The notes below the pieces were generated by a model. That model did no database searches. It saw only the letters and a program-made list of their open reading frames with translations, and was not told where the DNA came from. The translations under genes and the position numbers were made by a program. Positions 1 through 8,274 of a stretch of 21,962 bases of DNA are shown piece after piece; position 1 is the first letter of the stretch, and every line of letters starts with the position of its first letter. Origin of the DNA: Candidatus Heimdallarchaeota archaeon. GTDB taxonomy: Archaea; Asgardarchaeota; Heimdallarchaeia; JABLTI01. The DNA is taken from NCBI GenBank assembly GCA_019894765.1, contig JAGXNT010000072.1, positions 1-21,962 of the forward strand, given 5' to 3'.

Positions 1-20
1 AACCAATTCTGCTATTTTTC

Positions 21-1412
21 TTATAAGACTAATTCTGCTAGTTCTTCTAAGGAAGACTCAAGCAAGAATGGATTAAATTGCTTTCCTAAGACATCAGTGA
101 GTTCTATAAGTCGTTTATGTTTTTCAGTTGTTTTTTGGAATGGCCATTTGTGTTCTGGTTTCGGTGTAATTCCTAGTTGTTCACAAGTCTCAACGCACCC
201 AACAATACCGTCAAAAACAACTTTAGGAGTTAGGTTTTCCGGTCTTTTTTCGCGGGAATGCATTATGATACCTTTGATTTTCTTGTCATATTCATAATAG
301 ACAGAAGGAGCGTGACCAAACTTGATGAAGGGCGTAAATGTATGCTTCATTAAGGAAGCATTGATAGTTGTAATTATCTCTTCAAATCGGAGAAGATTCT
401 CACCATAGATTCCATAGCCTTCAAACAATGCCATCTGGAATCCTTCGGGTGGATTCCTTTTCGCCATTTTTACTCGAATTTCTGCCATTCGTTCAAATTC
501 TTCGAGGTCAACTGAAGCAAAATCAACATTATCGATGTTGTTGCAAATTGACTGTACTTTTTCCTCATATTCTGTTGGATATTTCAAGATGAACATTGGA
601 GGATTTGTTGGACCAGAGATGTCTGGATGTCTTGCTTCAACTATAGTTTCTCCATAGGTTAATGGAACATCATGTTCAATTAGTCCATAGATGATTTTTC
701 CAAAATTATCAAGATTGTTCGCATGGATTACTGCATAGCTTTCTTTTCCTGCTTCTGGCATTGGTTTTATCATTACTTTAAGCTTTGAAATAAATCCTAA
801 CACCCCATGGGATCCAGCAACGTCAAGTAGCGAAAACCCCTTGTCTATTAGTTGTTTTTCTAATTCCTTATCCTCACAAGTTACTTTTGATTTGCTTAAA
901 TCATCACCAGTTCGTTCTATAATGATTTTATTGTTGTTAATATCAATTAATTCCACAGATAGGATACTATCAACCATTGTTCCAGCAAGCCAAGCATCAT
1001 TTCCTCCACCATCGGTGCTCATCATTCCTCCGAGAGTTGCTACGTCTCTGCTTGATGGTGAGACAAAGAACTTCCAGTTAGGTTGTTCTTTCTGGATTCG
1101 CTCATTAAACTCGTCAGGTGTTAATCCAGGACCTACAATAGCGTATCCTTTTCCAAAATTAAGTTCATAGATATGTTTTAATCTCAAAGTGCTGATAATG
1201 ACTTTTTCTCTTATCCCGCCAGTACACGCACCACTCATTCCTGAACCTCCACCTTTCGTGGTTATTGGCAGGTTTTTCTCTCGAGCATAAGTTATTGCTT
1301 CTTTGATTTCTTCTTCATTTGTTGGAAGAAATACTTCTACATTTGTAGTTGGATCTATTCTTTGAAAGATAGAAGCATTAGAACCCATAATGTATCGATT
1401 GAGTCTTTCCAT
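21..1412 (-). CDS. FAD-binding oxidoreductase, GlcD / D-lactate dehydrogenase-like
   Basis: Predicted flavoprotein oxidising a 2-hydroxyacid such as glycolate or D-lactate and passing electrons to the Fe-S protein encoded just upstream. The N-terminal half has the FAD_binding_4 (PCMH-type) signatures: a glycine-rich KGGGSGMSGACTGG segment near residues 52-65, and a second cofactor region around 118-150 (SPSSRDVATLGGM, then NDAWLAGTMVDSILSVELID). The 463-residue length fits the family. The C-terminal FAD-oxidase domain is divergent: where relatives have HxGDGNxH, this protein has GHAPSVYYEYD with the histidine at about residue 367 and no second histidine. The ATG follows a strong GGAGGAGG at 1422-1429, inside the last codons of the upstream gene, one base beyond its stop; translational coupling is likely. 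The true substrate cannot be told from sequence, and another FAD-linked oxidase role is possible because of the altered motif. Confidence 0.85.
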   Translation of the reverse strand: MERLNRYIMGSNASIFQRIDPTTNVEVFLPTNEEEIKEAITYAREKNLPITTKGGGSGMSGACTGGIREKVIISTLRLKHIYELNFGKGYAIVGPGLTPDEFNERIQKEQPNWKFFVSPSSRDVATLGGMMSTDGGGNDAWLAGTMVDSILSVELIDINNNKIIIERTGDDLSKSKVTCEDKELEKQLIDKGFSLLDVAGSHGVLGFISKLKVMIKPMPEAGKESYAVIHANNLDNFGKIIYGLIEHDVPLTYGETIVEARHPDISGPTNPPMFILKYPTEYEEKVQSICNNIDNVDFASVDLEEFERMAEIRVKMAKRNPPEGFQMALFEGYGIYGENLLRFEEIITTINASLMKHTFTPFIKFGHAPSVYYEYDKKIKGIIMHSREKRPENLTPKVVFDGIVGCVETCEQLGITPKPEHKWPFQKTTEKHKRLIELTDVLGKQFNPFLLESSLEELAELVL

Positions 1413-1413
1413 G

Positions 1414-2550
1414 TTATTTTTCCTCCTCCAAATTTAGCGCTTTTACAAGGTATTCTGCAATATCCCCAGTAGTCACACCATTTTGTTCAAATTGTTCCAA
1501 GCAAGAGGGACAGCATGTTACAACACAGGCTCCTTCCACTCCTAATTCTTCTTTCTCAATTCGTTGTTTCATGATATCTTGTGCTATTTTGTCATCTGTT
1601 ACACGAAGCATTCCACCGCCCCCGCAGCAAGATGGTTCCATTTCTACTACTTCGATGCCCATCTTCTGCATCAAGGATCTTGGAGCTTTTGTTACTTCGT
1701 TATTTCTGAATAATTCACAAGGATCATGATACTTGAGTTTGATATTCAATTTGTTAGGAACAGTCTCAATTTTCTCATCAAAATACTCAGTCATATGAAG
1801 TACTTTTACTGAAGGATCTAATTTATGATGGTCAATTAACGCTTCCAAGCAACCAGGACAATCAGTTACTACTGTTTTTGCACCTACTTTATGGATTACT
1901 TCGGTATTGTGTTCCCTCATTTTGTCTGCTTGCTCTACTTTGCCTAAGAGATCCAAGGGGTGACCGCAGCAATATTCTTCCCCTCCTAAAATCAGGTAGT
2001 TTTCATCAATATGTTCCATGACTTTCAGGATGGATTTCAGAACGTTGGTATGCCTACTTCTAAAAGACATCAAACACCCAACGAATAAAATGGTGTCAGC
2101 AGTCATTCCTTCACTGTACACTCGATCATCGATATCAGGGAAGTCATCGTATAATTCCATAGTCCAGGTTTCGGCTCGCATTTCATTATCTAACCCATAG
2201 ACATTCATTTCGTCAATAATGTTATCACCAATCTGAACCAATTTAGGGAATTGATCAACAGAAGCTAATCTTTCTTCTCTAAAAATATCTACTAATTTCA
2301 CTTCTGATGTACAACTCTCAACGCAGCGGCTACAGACGGCACAAGTAAAAATCGTTTTAGCATAATCTTTCGCAAGCTCTTCATCGAATTTCTCGGGAAA
2401 AGCATTCTTCAATTTAAGGTAATATAATTTCCCTCTCGGGGAAAACGCTTCATTTTCTGTGGCTCTATAAATGGGACAAACGACCAGACAAGATCCACAT
2501 TGCGTGCATTTTTTTAACAATTCGTCTATTTCTTCAGTTTTGGAAGTCAT
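1414..2550 (-). CDS. Fe-S oxidoreductase subunit with two CCG domains, GlcF / HdrD-like
   Basis: Probable electron-transfer partner of the downstream FAD subunit. The N-terminus has a classic [4Fe-4S] motif, CTQCGSCLVVCP, and a second cysteine set, CAVCSRCVESC, as in GlcF, LldE-type and heterodisulfide reductase subunit D proteins. The C-terminal half has two cysteine-rich CCG-type domains: EEYCCGHP followed by DCPGCLEAL, then PSCCGGGGM followed by CCPSCLEQF. In HdrB/D such domains bind a noncubane cluster. A longer frame opens at a TTG at 2595, but I chose the ATG at 2550, which starts MTSKTEEIDELL directly before the first cluster and has GGAAGG 11 bases upstream. The pair with the FAD gene forms a two-gene operon. 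Whether electrons go to a quinone, a disulfide or another acceptor is not visible. Confidence 0.85.
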   Translation of the reverse strand: MTSKTEEIDELLKKCTQCGSCLVVCPIYRATENEAFSPRGKLYYLKLKNAFPEKFDEELAKDYAKTIFTCAVCSRCVESCTSEVKLVDIFREERLASVDQFPKLVQIGDNIIDEMNVYGLDNEMRAETWTMELYDDFPDIDDRVYSEGMTADTILFVGCLMSFRSRHTNVLKSILKVMEHIDENYLILGGEEYCCGHPLDLLGKVEQADKMREHNTEVIHKVGAKTVVTDCPGCLEALIDHHKLDPSVKVLHMTEYFDEKIETVPNKLNIKLKYHDPCELFRNNEVTKAPRSLMQKMGIEVVEMEPSCCGGGGMLRVTDDKIAQDIMKQRIEKEELGVEGACVVTCCPSCLEQFEQNGVTTGDIAEYLVKALNLEEEK

Positions 2551-2760
2551 AGTTTTTTGGTCCTTCCGGTATTTACTATTCGCTCTTAATAGCAAGAAAA
2601 TGGAATTAATAAAGTTAATCTTAGTTTTAATTCTTCAGCTTCTGAAAATGAAATACTCGTTGTTGTGTTTAAATAACTTCAACTTGACTTATTTTTGCCG
2701 CAAGAATATTGGTTAAAAATCTAAAAGCAGTTATTCTATAAGCGAATACGTTTAGATAGG

Positions 2761-4128
2761 ATGGTCTTCCAGAGTTTGACTTCTCAAGAAATTGAACTAA
2801 CTAAGCTTGCAGAACAATTCTATAATGCTATGCGCGGGTTTATTGTTATAGAGGAATCTGGGTTACCAAAATATATTGAGTTTCTTACTGAAGAACAAAT
2901 TGATGTTGTTTTATTGGCTGGTTTACTCTCTGGTTTGCAATCTCTCGCTGAAGTTATTAGTGAAGAGAAAATAAATTCCATTGAGACAAGTAATTCCAAA
3001 TTCATTTTTGTTACTCGAGAGAAATATTTCTATGTTCTTTGGATTGAGAAAAGAATTTCTGACTTAGAGTTATATAATCCTATTATTATGAAGATAATTT
3101 CTCGATTTGAAGGTGCAAGTAGTTCAGATATTGAAAACACATTATTGATTTCTAATCTTACTGAAACACCTGATTATGAGAAAATTGGTCAAAGAATTAC
3201 AAAATTCAGATCTATGGATGCGAGTTATACTGAGGCATATAGAAAACTTGATTCTGAAAGTTTAAGCTCTGAAGACGCGAAAACAATCGCTGATGAGCTT
3301 GTTGGTATTGACGGTGTTCTAATTATAACCGAAGATGGTGTGATTGAGCATTTTGAGTTTTCGAAAGGAGACCCAATCTTTGATATCAATATTTTAACAA
3401 ATTTTCTTACAGGATTACGAAAATCGATAAGAAATCTTGATCCGGGCAGACTTATTGAAGTTACCACAAAGAATTATCGATTTATTATTCATGATAGTGG
3501 TGATTATTTCTATGTCTTTGAGGTTATCAAGGGATTGGCAGAGGAAAAGCAACTAGAAAACATAATGCAAAGAATCGTAAGCAGATACGAAGGGTTGCGA
3601 AGAAAATCAGAAGGACCAATTGTGCTTCTGAAGGATTTTGAGTCTGTTCCTGAGCACGAATTATTAGGACAACTCTCACTTGAAATGAGAGATCTACAAG
3701 GCAATAATGGAGATACTACTGCTTCTTTGGGTAGACAAACTAGTAAAGTCTCTTTTGGGGATGACGATCGTAAATGGCTTAAAGAGGAAGATCAATTGTG
3801 TTCTTTCATGGACATTTATACTGAAGTATTCATGGCTGGAGTTGTTTGTCCAGATAACAAATTTTTTGTGATTAAGAAAACTCCTGATATTAATACTTGG
3901 ATTAAGTCAGTTAAAGATTTAGAATTGAATAAATTACTAGAACTTACAGAGCATACAGAACCTAATCAAGTCATTCAGTTATCTCAAAGAGACAAGATTT
4001 TTCTCTTGCACAGAATAACAGATAATACAATTATATTTGCAGTTTCAGATAAATCGAATTCTGCTGTTGAAGGATATTTGATTCGTTTGTCTAAAATTAT
4101 TAAGAAAATCAGCAAGAATATCAGTTAG
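2761..4128 (+). CDS. Protein with tandem roadblock/longin-like repeats
   Basis: Not a family I can name, but the protein is visibly repetitive. Residues about 26-117 and 184-278 follow the same pattern: a hydrophobic strand and loop (GFIVIEESGLP and GVLIITEDGVI), a helix (LLAGLLSGLQSL and ILTNFLTGLRKSI), two strands (FIFVTREKYFYVLWI and FIIHDSGDYFYVFEV), and a closing helix ending IISRFEG or IVSRYEG. This strand-helix-strand-strand-helix order is that of roadblock/LC7 and longin-type folds. A weaker third unit may occupy about 357-450. Residues 118-180 and 280-355 are charged linkers. No signal peptide or membrane segment is seen. Such domains usually bind small GTPases or each other, so a scaffold role is inferred. 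It converges on the endonuclease Q gene and the two overlap by eight bases. The start is the first ATG in frame; no good ribosome site precedes it. Confidence 0.7.
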   Translation: MVFQSLTSQEIELTKLAEQFYNAMRGFIVIEESGLPKYIEFLTEEQIDVVLLAGLLSGLQSLAEVISEEKINSIETSNSKFIFVTREKYFYVLWIEKRISDLELYNPIIMKIISRFEGASSSDIENTLLISNLTETPDYEKIGQRITKFRSMDASYTEAYRKLDSESLSSEDAKTIADELVGIDGVLIITEDGVIEHFEFSKGDPIFDINILTNFLTGLRKSIRNLDPGRLIEVTTKNYRFIIHDSGDYFYVFEVIKGLAEEKQLENIMQRIVSRYEGLRRKSEGPIVLLKDFESVPEHELLGQLSLEMRDLQGNNGDTTASLGRQTSKVSFGDDDRKWLKEEDQLCSFMDIYTEVFMAGVVCPDNKFFVIKKTPDINTWIKSVKDLELNKLLELTEHTEPNQVIQLSQRDKIFLLHRITDNTIIFAVSDKSNSAVEGYLIRLSKIIKKISKNIS

Positions 4129-5521
4129 TGAAATCATCTAGTGTGAATTGTTGACTTTGCTTTAGATTTCCTTTTTCGATCTTGATACCGTGATATTGTG
4201 AGGTTTGTCCTATGGTTAATTCTCCATAGCTCCCATCAAATCCAGGTGGTGAAAAGCAGAAATTACCTTTACGAACTTCGATTATTGCTTCTGCTATTTT
4301 TTCATCGACTAGACCATTCAAAATTTGTTCTAAAGCTGATAGTTTTGTTGTCCATAATTTACACTCGTTGCCAATTGAATTAACTATCACATAGTATAAT
4401 TGTCGAACACTTTTAGCGTTGGGATTTTTAATACCAATACCATTTGCAATGATTTCTGCAAGAGGAACCATTCGATAGAAATTCTTTTTCTTACCGTATA
4501 GTTTCCCATATTCCCTATCACTACCTTGGAATTTTGATAATTCAATAGCTCTTTGTAATACCCCGGGTTCTAGTGTTAAATCGCAAATTGGACATATTTT
4601 GTTCTTTGGTACCATATCTGGAGAATAAACACAGAATTCATCTTGTTTATGATTTCTAATACCGCCTCTGTGTCCTGTTAAGAAGTATCGCCCTTCAGAG
4701 GGGTGGAATTCTGCCGTATAGCAAACTCGATTATTTCTCAACGCATCGATAATTTCTTTGTAAGTGATTTTGCTTAAATCTAAGCTCGTTAATTCTCTTC
4801 CTAGTCTATTTAATGCTGCAGAATGAGCATCACTGTTTGATATTAATGTTAAGTCATCTAACTCTGGTATTAATGAGGTAACGGTTGGATCAGCACTTAG
4901 TCCTGTCTCAAACGCATGTATTCTTTCCGTCGCTTCTCCAAAGAAATCCGACATGTAAACTATTGATGGTTTTGGACCATAAATTCCTAAAGGAACTAAA
5001 ATATGAGCTGGAATGAATTCTATAAGGGGGTTGATATCCAAAATAGCATTAATTCGCTCACCAACTTCTTCTATACTATTATTGGTTAGGAATGGTCTAC
5101 CCATTGAATTCTTTACCCCAAATTTCTCAATGAGAGTTATAGCTTTTTCTATTGACTGATAATCAGGCCAAAGAAAAATACAGTGCACGATTTTCCTATT
5201 TACCCCTATCGGAGCAGTTACAGCAATTTCTGTTTGCAAGACAAATTTTGTTTGGGTTTCCTCCTCAGTAGCGTTTTTTAATTCGAAAACTCCATTCTCA
5301 TCTTCATCAACAAGCTGCTCCTTCAATATTTTTAACCAAGGTTGATAAAGACAATCCCCGGTTCCAACAACTCGAACACCTTTTTTGGGCATGTTTTCAA
5401 CAGCAGTTCTTAGGTCTAAACTACCTGTTCCCCCTGCGTACGAGGAATGGGAATGCAAATCGCACACAATGCCTTTTTGGAATTCATCTGACAAATCAAT
5501 TTGGTCTTGCAAAGAATTCAT
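4121..5521 (-). CDS. Endonuclease Q (PHP-domain nuclease for deaminated DNA)
   Basis: Matches the archaeal/Bacillus EndoQ family, a PHP-fold metal-dependent nuclease that nicks 5' of deaminated bases (hypoxanthine, uracil, xanthine) and of abasic sites. The N-terminus has the PHP metal motif DLHSHSSY with HxH at residues 23-25 (numbered from this ATG), followed by the conserved GVRVVGTGDCLYQPW stretch; later PHP residues appear in ISNSDAHSAALNR. A zinc-finger-like element follows: Cys 297 and CPIC at 310-313, then LEPGVLQRAIEL, a hallmark of the family. The C-terminal part keeps MVPLAEIIANGIG and a GFDGSYG signature near the end. The 466-residue length is slightly above usual for the archaeal enzymes. 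A TTG two codons upstream also opens the frame; ATG at 5521 is preferred. It is convergent with the roadblock-like gene and divergent from the CPBP-like gene. Confidence 0.85.
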   Translation of the reverse strand: MNSLQDQIDLSDEFQKGIVCDLHSHSSYAGGTGSLDLRTAVENMPKKGVRVVGTGDCLYQPWLKILKEQLVDEDENGVFELKNATEEETQTKFVLQTEIAVTAPIGVNRKIVHCIFLWPDYQSIEKAITLIEKFGVKNSMGRPFLTNNSIEEVGERINAILDINPLIEFIPAHILVPLGIYGPKPSIVYMSDFFGEATERIHAFETGLSADPTVTSLIPELDDLTLISNSDAHSAALNRLGRELTSLDLSKITYKEIIDALRNNRVCYTAEFHPSEGRYFLTGHRGGIRNHKQDEFCVYSPDMVPKNKICPICDLTLEPGVLQRAIELSKFQGSDREYGKLYGKKKNFYRMVPLAEIIANGIGIKNPNAKSVRQLYYVIVNSIGNECKLWTTKLSALEQILNGLVDEKIAEAIIEVRKGNFCFSPPGFDGSYGELTIGQTSQYHGIKIEKGNLKQSQQFTLDDFTN

Positions 5522-5637
5522 TTCCAATCAAAAATGAATTGTCACTGTAGTTTAATAATTCTTCTTGAAAATCATTAAAAAGGTAAGAGGGATACTTGTA
5601 AAAATTAAGATTATATTTAGCTAAAGGGTAAGATATC

Positions 5638-6483
5638 ATGAATCAAGAAGAAACAGCCAAAATAGAGGTAGGTAATTCTGTAGGAGAAAAATCCTCTACT
5701 GATGAACTTGATTCATCAAATATTTTAACTCCGAAAATTGCGGAAAGTGATCCTAGAATTACCCTAAAACAAGCCATTTTAGCGAATCTAATTGTTGGAC
5801 CATTAGCTTTAGCAGTGTATTTTCCTTTGGAATATGGTGGATTTCGAATATTAGGGGAGGAGTATTATTTTCATGCGCTTCTTTCATTCATTTGCTTTGC
5901 AACCATACCTTGCATTTATCTGGTTTTTTTCCGAATAAAAACAGGAAAAGGTTTTCTCTTCTTCATGGCAACAAAGAATGGTTTACGTCCCAAGAATATT
6001 ATTAGTAGTTTAGTACAAGGATTAGCAATGCATGCGGGAATTTTCTTTCCGTGGGTCGTACTCTCACAAAAATACGTCGATAATGTCTATCCACTCTACT
6101 ATTTACTCAGTAATTCACAAGAATGGTTTTGGTGGATATTTTTTGTATCACTAAATGTCATTATGTTTGAATATTACTCAAAAGCATTTATTCAGATTCA
6201 ATTCTCAGAAATACAAAATCATTTTACTATCCTAGGTCGAAAAATCACATTAAAAGATGGAAGGTTCTTAGGATTTATGTTGCAATTCGTTGTATGGATG
6301 TTTGGACATATCCAAGAACTAAGATGGTTACCGACTTACATTGGATCTGTTAATGCAGTGTTTTTCATAATAATCTCAGGAATATTAACAGGTTGGACAG
6401 TCTACAAAACAGAAAACATCTTCGGAGTAACGCTTGGACATATTATGTTGAACGTCTTCATAGCGATAACTTTTAATTTATGA
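5638..6483 (+). CDS. CPBP (CAAX protease/Abi)-like multi-pass membrane protein
   Basis: Integral membrane protein of 281 residues. After a hydrophilic, Glu/Ser-rich head of about 40 residues there are roughly seven hydrophobic segments (about 46-62, 78-97, 122-142, 162-177, 210-224, 236-253, 262-280). The C-terminal half resembles the CPBP intramembrane protease family: FEYYSKAFIQ at 177-186 sits where EExxxRGF is expected, FVVWMFGH with His 224 matches the second motif, and GHIMLN with His 268 and Asn 272 matches HxxxN. One glutamate and the arginine of the first motif are changed (Phe/Glu and Lys), so proteolysis is uncertain and it may be a divergent or non-proteolytic member. The ATG is preceded by AAAGGG about 10 bases upstream. 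It lies divergent from endonuclease Q and 64 bases upstream of tRNA-Ala. Confidence 0.6.
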   Translation: MNQEETAKIEVGNSVGEKSSTDELDSSNILTPKIAESDPRITLKQAILANLIVGPLALAVYFPLEYGGFRILGEEYYFHALLSFICFATIPCIYLVFFRIKTGKGFLFFMATKNGLRPKNIISSLVQGLAMHAGIFFPWVVLSQKYVDNVYPLYYLLSNSQEWFWWIFFVSLNVIMFEYYSKAFIQIQFSEIQNHFTILGRKITLKDGRFLGFMLQFVVWMFGHIQELRWLPTYIGSVNAVFFIIISGILTGWTVYKTENIFGVTLGHIMLNVFIAITFNL

Positions 6484-6547
6484 AGAGAAAATTTTTCCTA
6501 ATCACAAGATTCAAAAATAGGAACTGTAAGGAAAAATAACTAAGAAT

Positions 6548-6624
6548 GGGCCGATAGATCAGACTGGTAGATCGCCTGATTTGCATTCAGGAGGCCGCGG
6601 ATTCAAATTCCGCTCGGTCCACCA
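6548..6624 (+). tRNA. tRNA-Ala (anticodon UGC)
   Basis: Full cloverleaf. Acceptor stem GGGCCGA (6548-6554) pairs with TCGGTCC (6614-6620), including the G3:U70 wobble that identifies alanine tRNAs. The D stem is GATC/GATC. The anticodon stem CCTGA/TCAGG encloses loop TTTGCAT, giving anticodon TGC. The variable loop has five bases, and the T arm is GCGGA, TTCAAAT, TCCGC. Discriminator A is followed by a genome-encoded CCA. No intron. An AT-rich TATA-like stretch (CAAAAATAGG) lies about 30 bases upstream. Confidence 0.96.
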
Positions 6625-6648
6625 TTTCTTCTATTTCTTAAAAATCAA

Positions 6649-7941
6649 TTATCCCACGTGGTCGACGCTTTTTCCTCGATTATGTAATCTCATCTTTAAT
6701 TCTGCCATGAGGTCCACTCTTTTGAAGGAGTCTTCATCTCCTCCTTCTGGCGAGATACTCAATGCCTGATTTAGGTATTTATTGAGTTGTAGGATGTTCC
6801 TTAATGTGTCTTCTTCTAATGTTGAGCATATTACTGTGCTTAGGTGTACTGGTGATACTTTCTCGAAGAAAATATCGAATGTGTCTATTTTTATGTGTCC
6901 TTCTCCTCCCTCTCTTACTTTCCCTAATCTACTCATGTATTCTTCTAGGTTTATTTTCATCAATGTTGCTTCTATTGATTTCAATATTTGTGGGTTTCCG
7001 CCTTGTTGCACTGCTCCAACTAATAGTTCTACGTTTTCGGAATATACTGCTATTGCTACAAATCCGGGATTATTATCGAGTGTTGCATCTATGATATCTG
7101 ATAGTCTTTCTGCCATTTTTGTTTTCATTAAGTCTGCTTCTGCTTTCTCCATTGGAGATGATATTGCTGGTGGTTTGATTGTAAGTTCGCTTGTATTTGT
7201 TGGTTCTGCTAATCTTGGTGGTGTTACAGGTGGTTGGGTAACTTGTGGTGGTGTTATTGTTGGTGGTACTGTGGTTTTACTTTCTACAGCTTTTATTGTT
7301 TGGGTTATATATGATTCCTCTACCACTGGTGGTGAAACTGCTGGGGTTGTTGGTGTAGTTGCTGGTGTAGAGTCTATTCGTCTTAGTGTGTCTGGCACTG
7401 ACATCCTTTTTGGCATCAAATCTAAGAGCATTCTTTGGAAAATTTGATTTGTCGCATCAGAATAAATACTTGTTAGTGTTTTTACCATTTCTCCGGGGAA
7501 CAATCTTTCAACAGGTGCTAGTAGTTGAGCAATATGAGCTAATCCTTGCTTCACTTGTCCTTCTTTTCCTGGATCAATTTTGTTGTAGAGTAAATACCCT
7601 TTAACTCCCTTGAGATGGTTTGCAATGCTTTTTATCCACACAGTGAAGAAGTTTGCTGTTTCCTGAAATTTCGAGGTGTTTTGTGCATCTACTACAAAAA
7701 CTACTGCACTCAAATCTTTTACCAGTTCAGTGTTTCCAACATATCCTTGTCGGAACTCCTTTCCTCCTCCAGCATCAATGATTGTATAATCGGTTCTAAG
7801 AAAATCGTGACTATATTTTGCAATCCCTCTTGTCGGAGGTATTTTTAGTAATTGCGTGGGGTCTTTTTTCAAAAAGAATTTTTGATATAGTGCGGTTTTT
7901 CCTACTCCGTCCAAACCAATTAGTAATATTTTTTGCATCAT
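6649..7941 (-). CDS. Rag/Arf-like small GTPase fused to a roadblock-like C-terminal domain
   Basis: N-terminal GTPase domain (about 1-185): P-loop GLDGVGKT at 9-16, switch I threonine in PPTRGI (Thr 37), DxxG as DAGG at 56-59, NKID at 120-123, and a possible G5 around TSIYSDAT. The LDGVGKT P-loop and IDAGG are closer to Rag/Gtr and Arf-like proteins than to Ras. The position after DxxG, usually Gln, is Gly 60. A linker of about 80 residues rich in Pro and Thr (near 190-270) leads to a C-terminal domain (about 270-405) with the helix-strand-strand-helix-strand order of roadblock/LC7, for example GFVAIAVYSENVELLVGAVQQ and HIKIDTFDIFFEKV. In eukaryotic Rag GTPases a roadblock-fold domain follows the G domain, so the architecture is Rag-like. 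Tandem ATGs begin it with no Shine-Dalgarno, so a leaderless transcript is likely. Confidence 0.8.
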   Translation of the reverse strand: MMQKILLIGLDGVGKTALYQKFFLKKDPTQLLKIPPTRGIAKYSHDFLRTDYTIIDAGGGKEFRQGYVGNTELVKDLSAVVFVVDAQNTSKFQETANFFTVWIKSIANHLKGVKGYLLYNKIDPGKEGQVKQGLAHIAQLLAPVERLFPGEMVKTLTSIYSDATNQIFQRMLLDLMPKRMSVPDTLRRIDSTPATTPTTPAVSPPVVEESYITQTIKAVESKTTVPPTITPPQVTQPPVTPPRLAEPTNTSELTIKPPAISSPMEKAEADLMKTKMAERLSDIIDATLDNNPGFVAIAVYSENVELLVGAVQQGGNPQILKSIEATLMKINLEEYMSRLGKVREGGEGHIKIDTFDIFFEKVSPVHLSTVICSTLEEDTLRNILQLNKYLNQALSISPEGGDEDSFKRVDLMAELKMRLHNRGKSVDHVG

Positions 7942-8274
7942 TGATCACTAGCAGCAGTTTTAGTTTTTGTTGTGCTTTCTCAAGAAGCTAACTATTTCCG
8001 AGTTTTTTTGAGTGTTTCTTGTTTTTCACTGTCATTTTTATTTCTTTCGACTAAAAACACTTACTATGTAGGTAATTACATACGAGGTTTGATTATATAA
8101 TTCTAATCTTTGCACGATTTCCCAGTTCATTCGTATAATGATGAACACTTTTTCTTGTTTCCGTTTCATTTGTCCCATTTGGAATGATTTTTATTATTAT
8201 TCGTCTGAATTGATTATTATCTTATTGTGAACCTACACAATATTTGAGGATATTCTATTATTGGAGGTATTGAA
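7942..8274. other. 333-bp gene-free divergent spacer
   Basis: No convincing reading frame on either strand. It separates the leftward GTPase-roadblock gene from the rightward longin-type gene, so it should hold both promoters. TTATATAA at 8093-8100 is a good TATA candidate. An inverted repeat, TATGTA at 8065-8070 and TACATA at 8077-8082 around GGTAAT, lies just left of it and could be an operator. The rest is T-rich with a run of TTATTA-like triplets near 8190-8220. Shine-Dalgarno GGAGGT closes the region. Confidence 0.6.
8263..8268 (+). promoter_or_regulatory. Ribosome binding site supporting a TTG start
   Basis: GGAGGT lies six bases before TTG at 8275. There is no ATG near, and the protein from TTG begins with the first strand of the longin-type domain, so this site decides the start. 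Confidence 0.8.

Noticed and set aside
5..40. Direct repeat AATTCTGCTA at 5-14 and 31-40
   Set aside because: Two short copies at the end of the FAD gene; no further copies nearby, and part of it is coding, so chance is likely.
6782..7447. 221-codon plus-strand frame opposite the GTPase-roadblock gene
   Set aside because: It is the antisense shadow of the Pro/Thr-rich linker and its flanks; its Gly/Val/Ser-rich translation shows no domain.
8137..8210. Possible C/D box small RNA (ATGATGA then CTGA)
   Set aside because: A C-box-like and one CTGA occur about 65 bases apart in T-rich DNA, but no convincing C'/D' pair or terminal stem was found.
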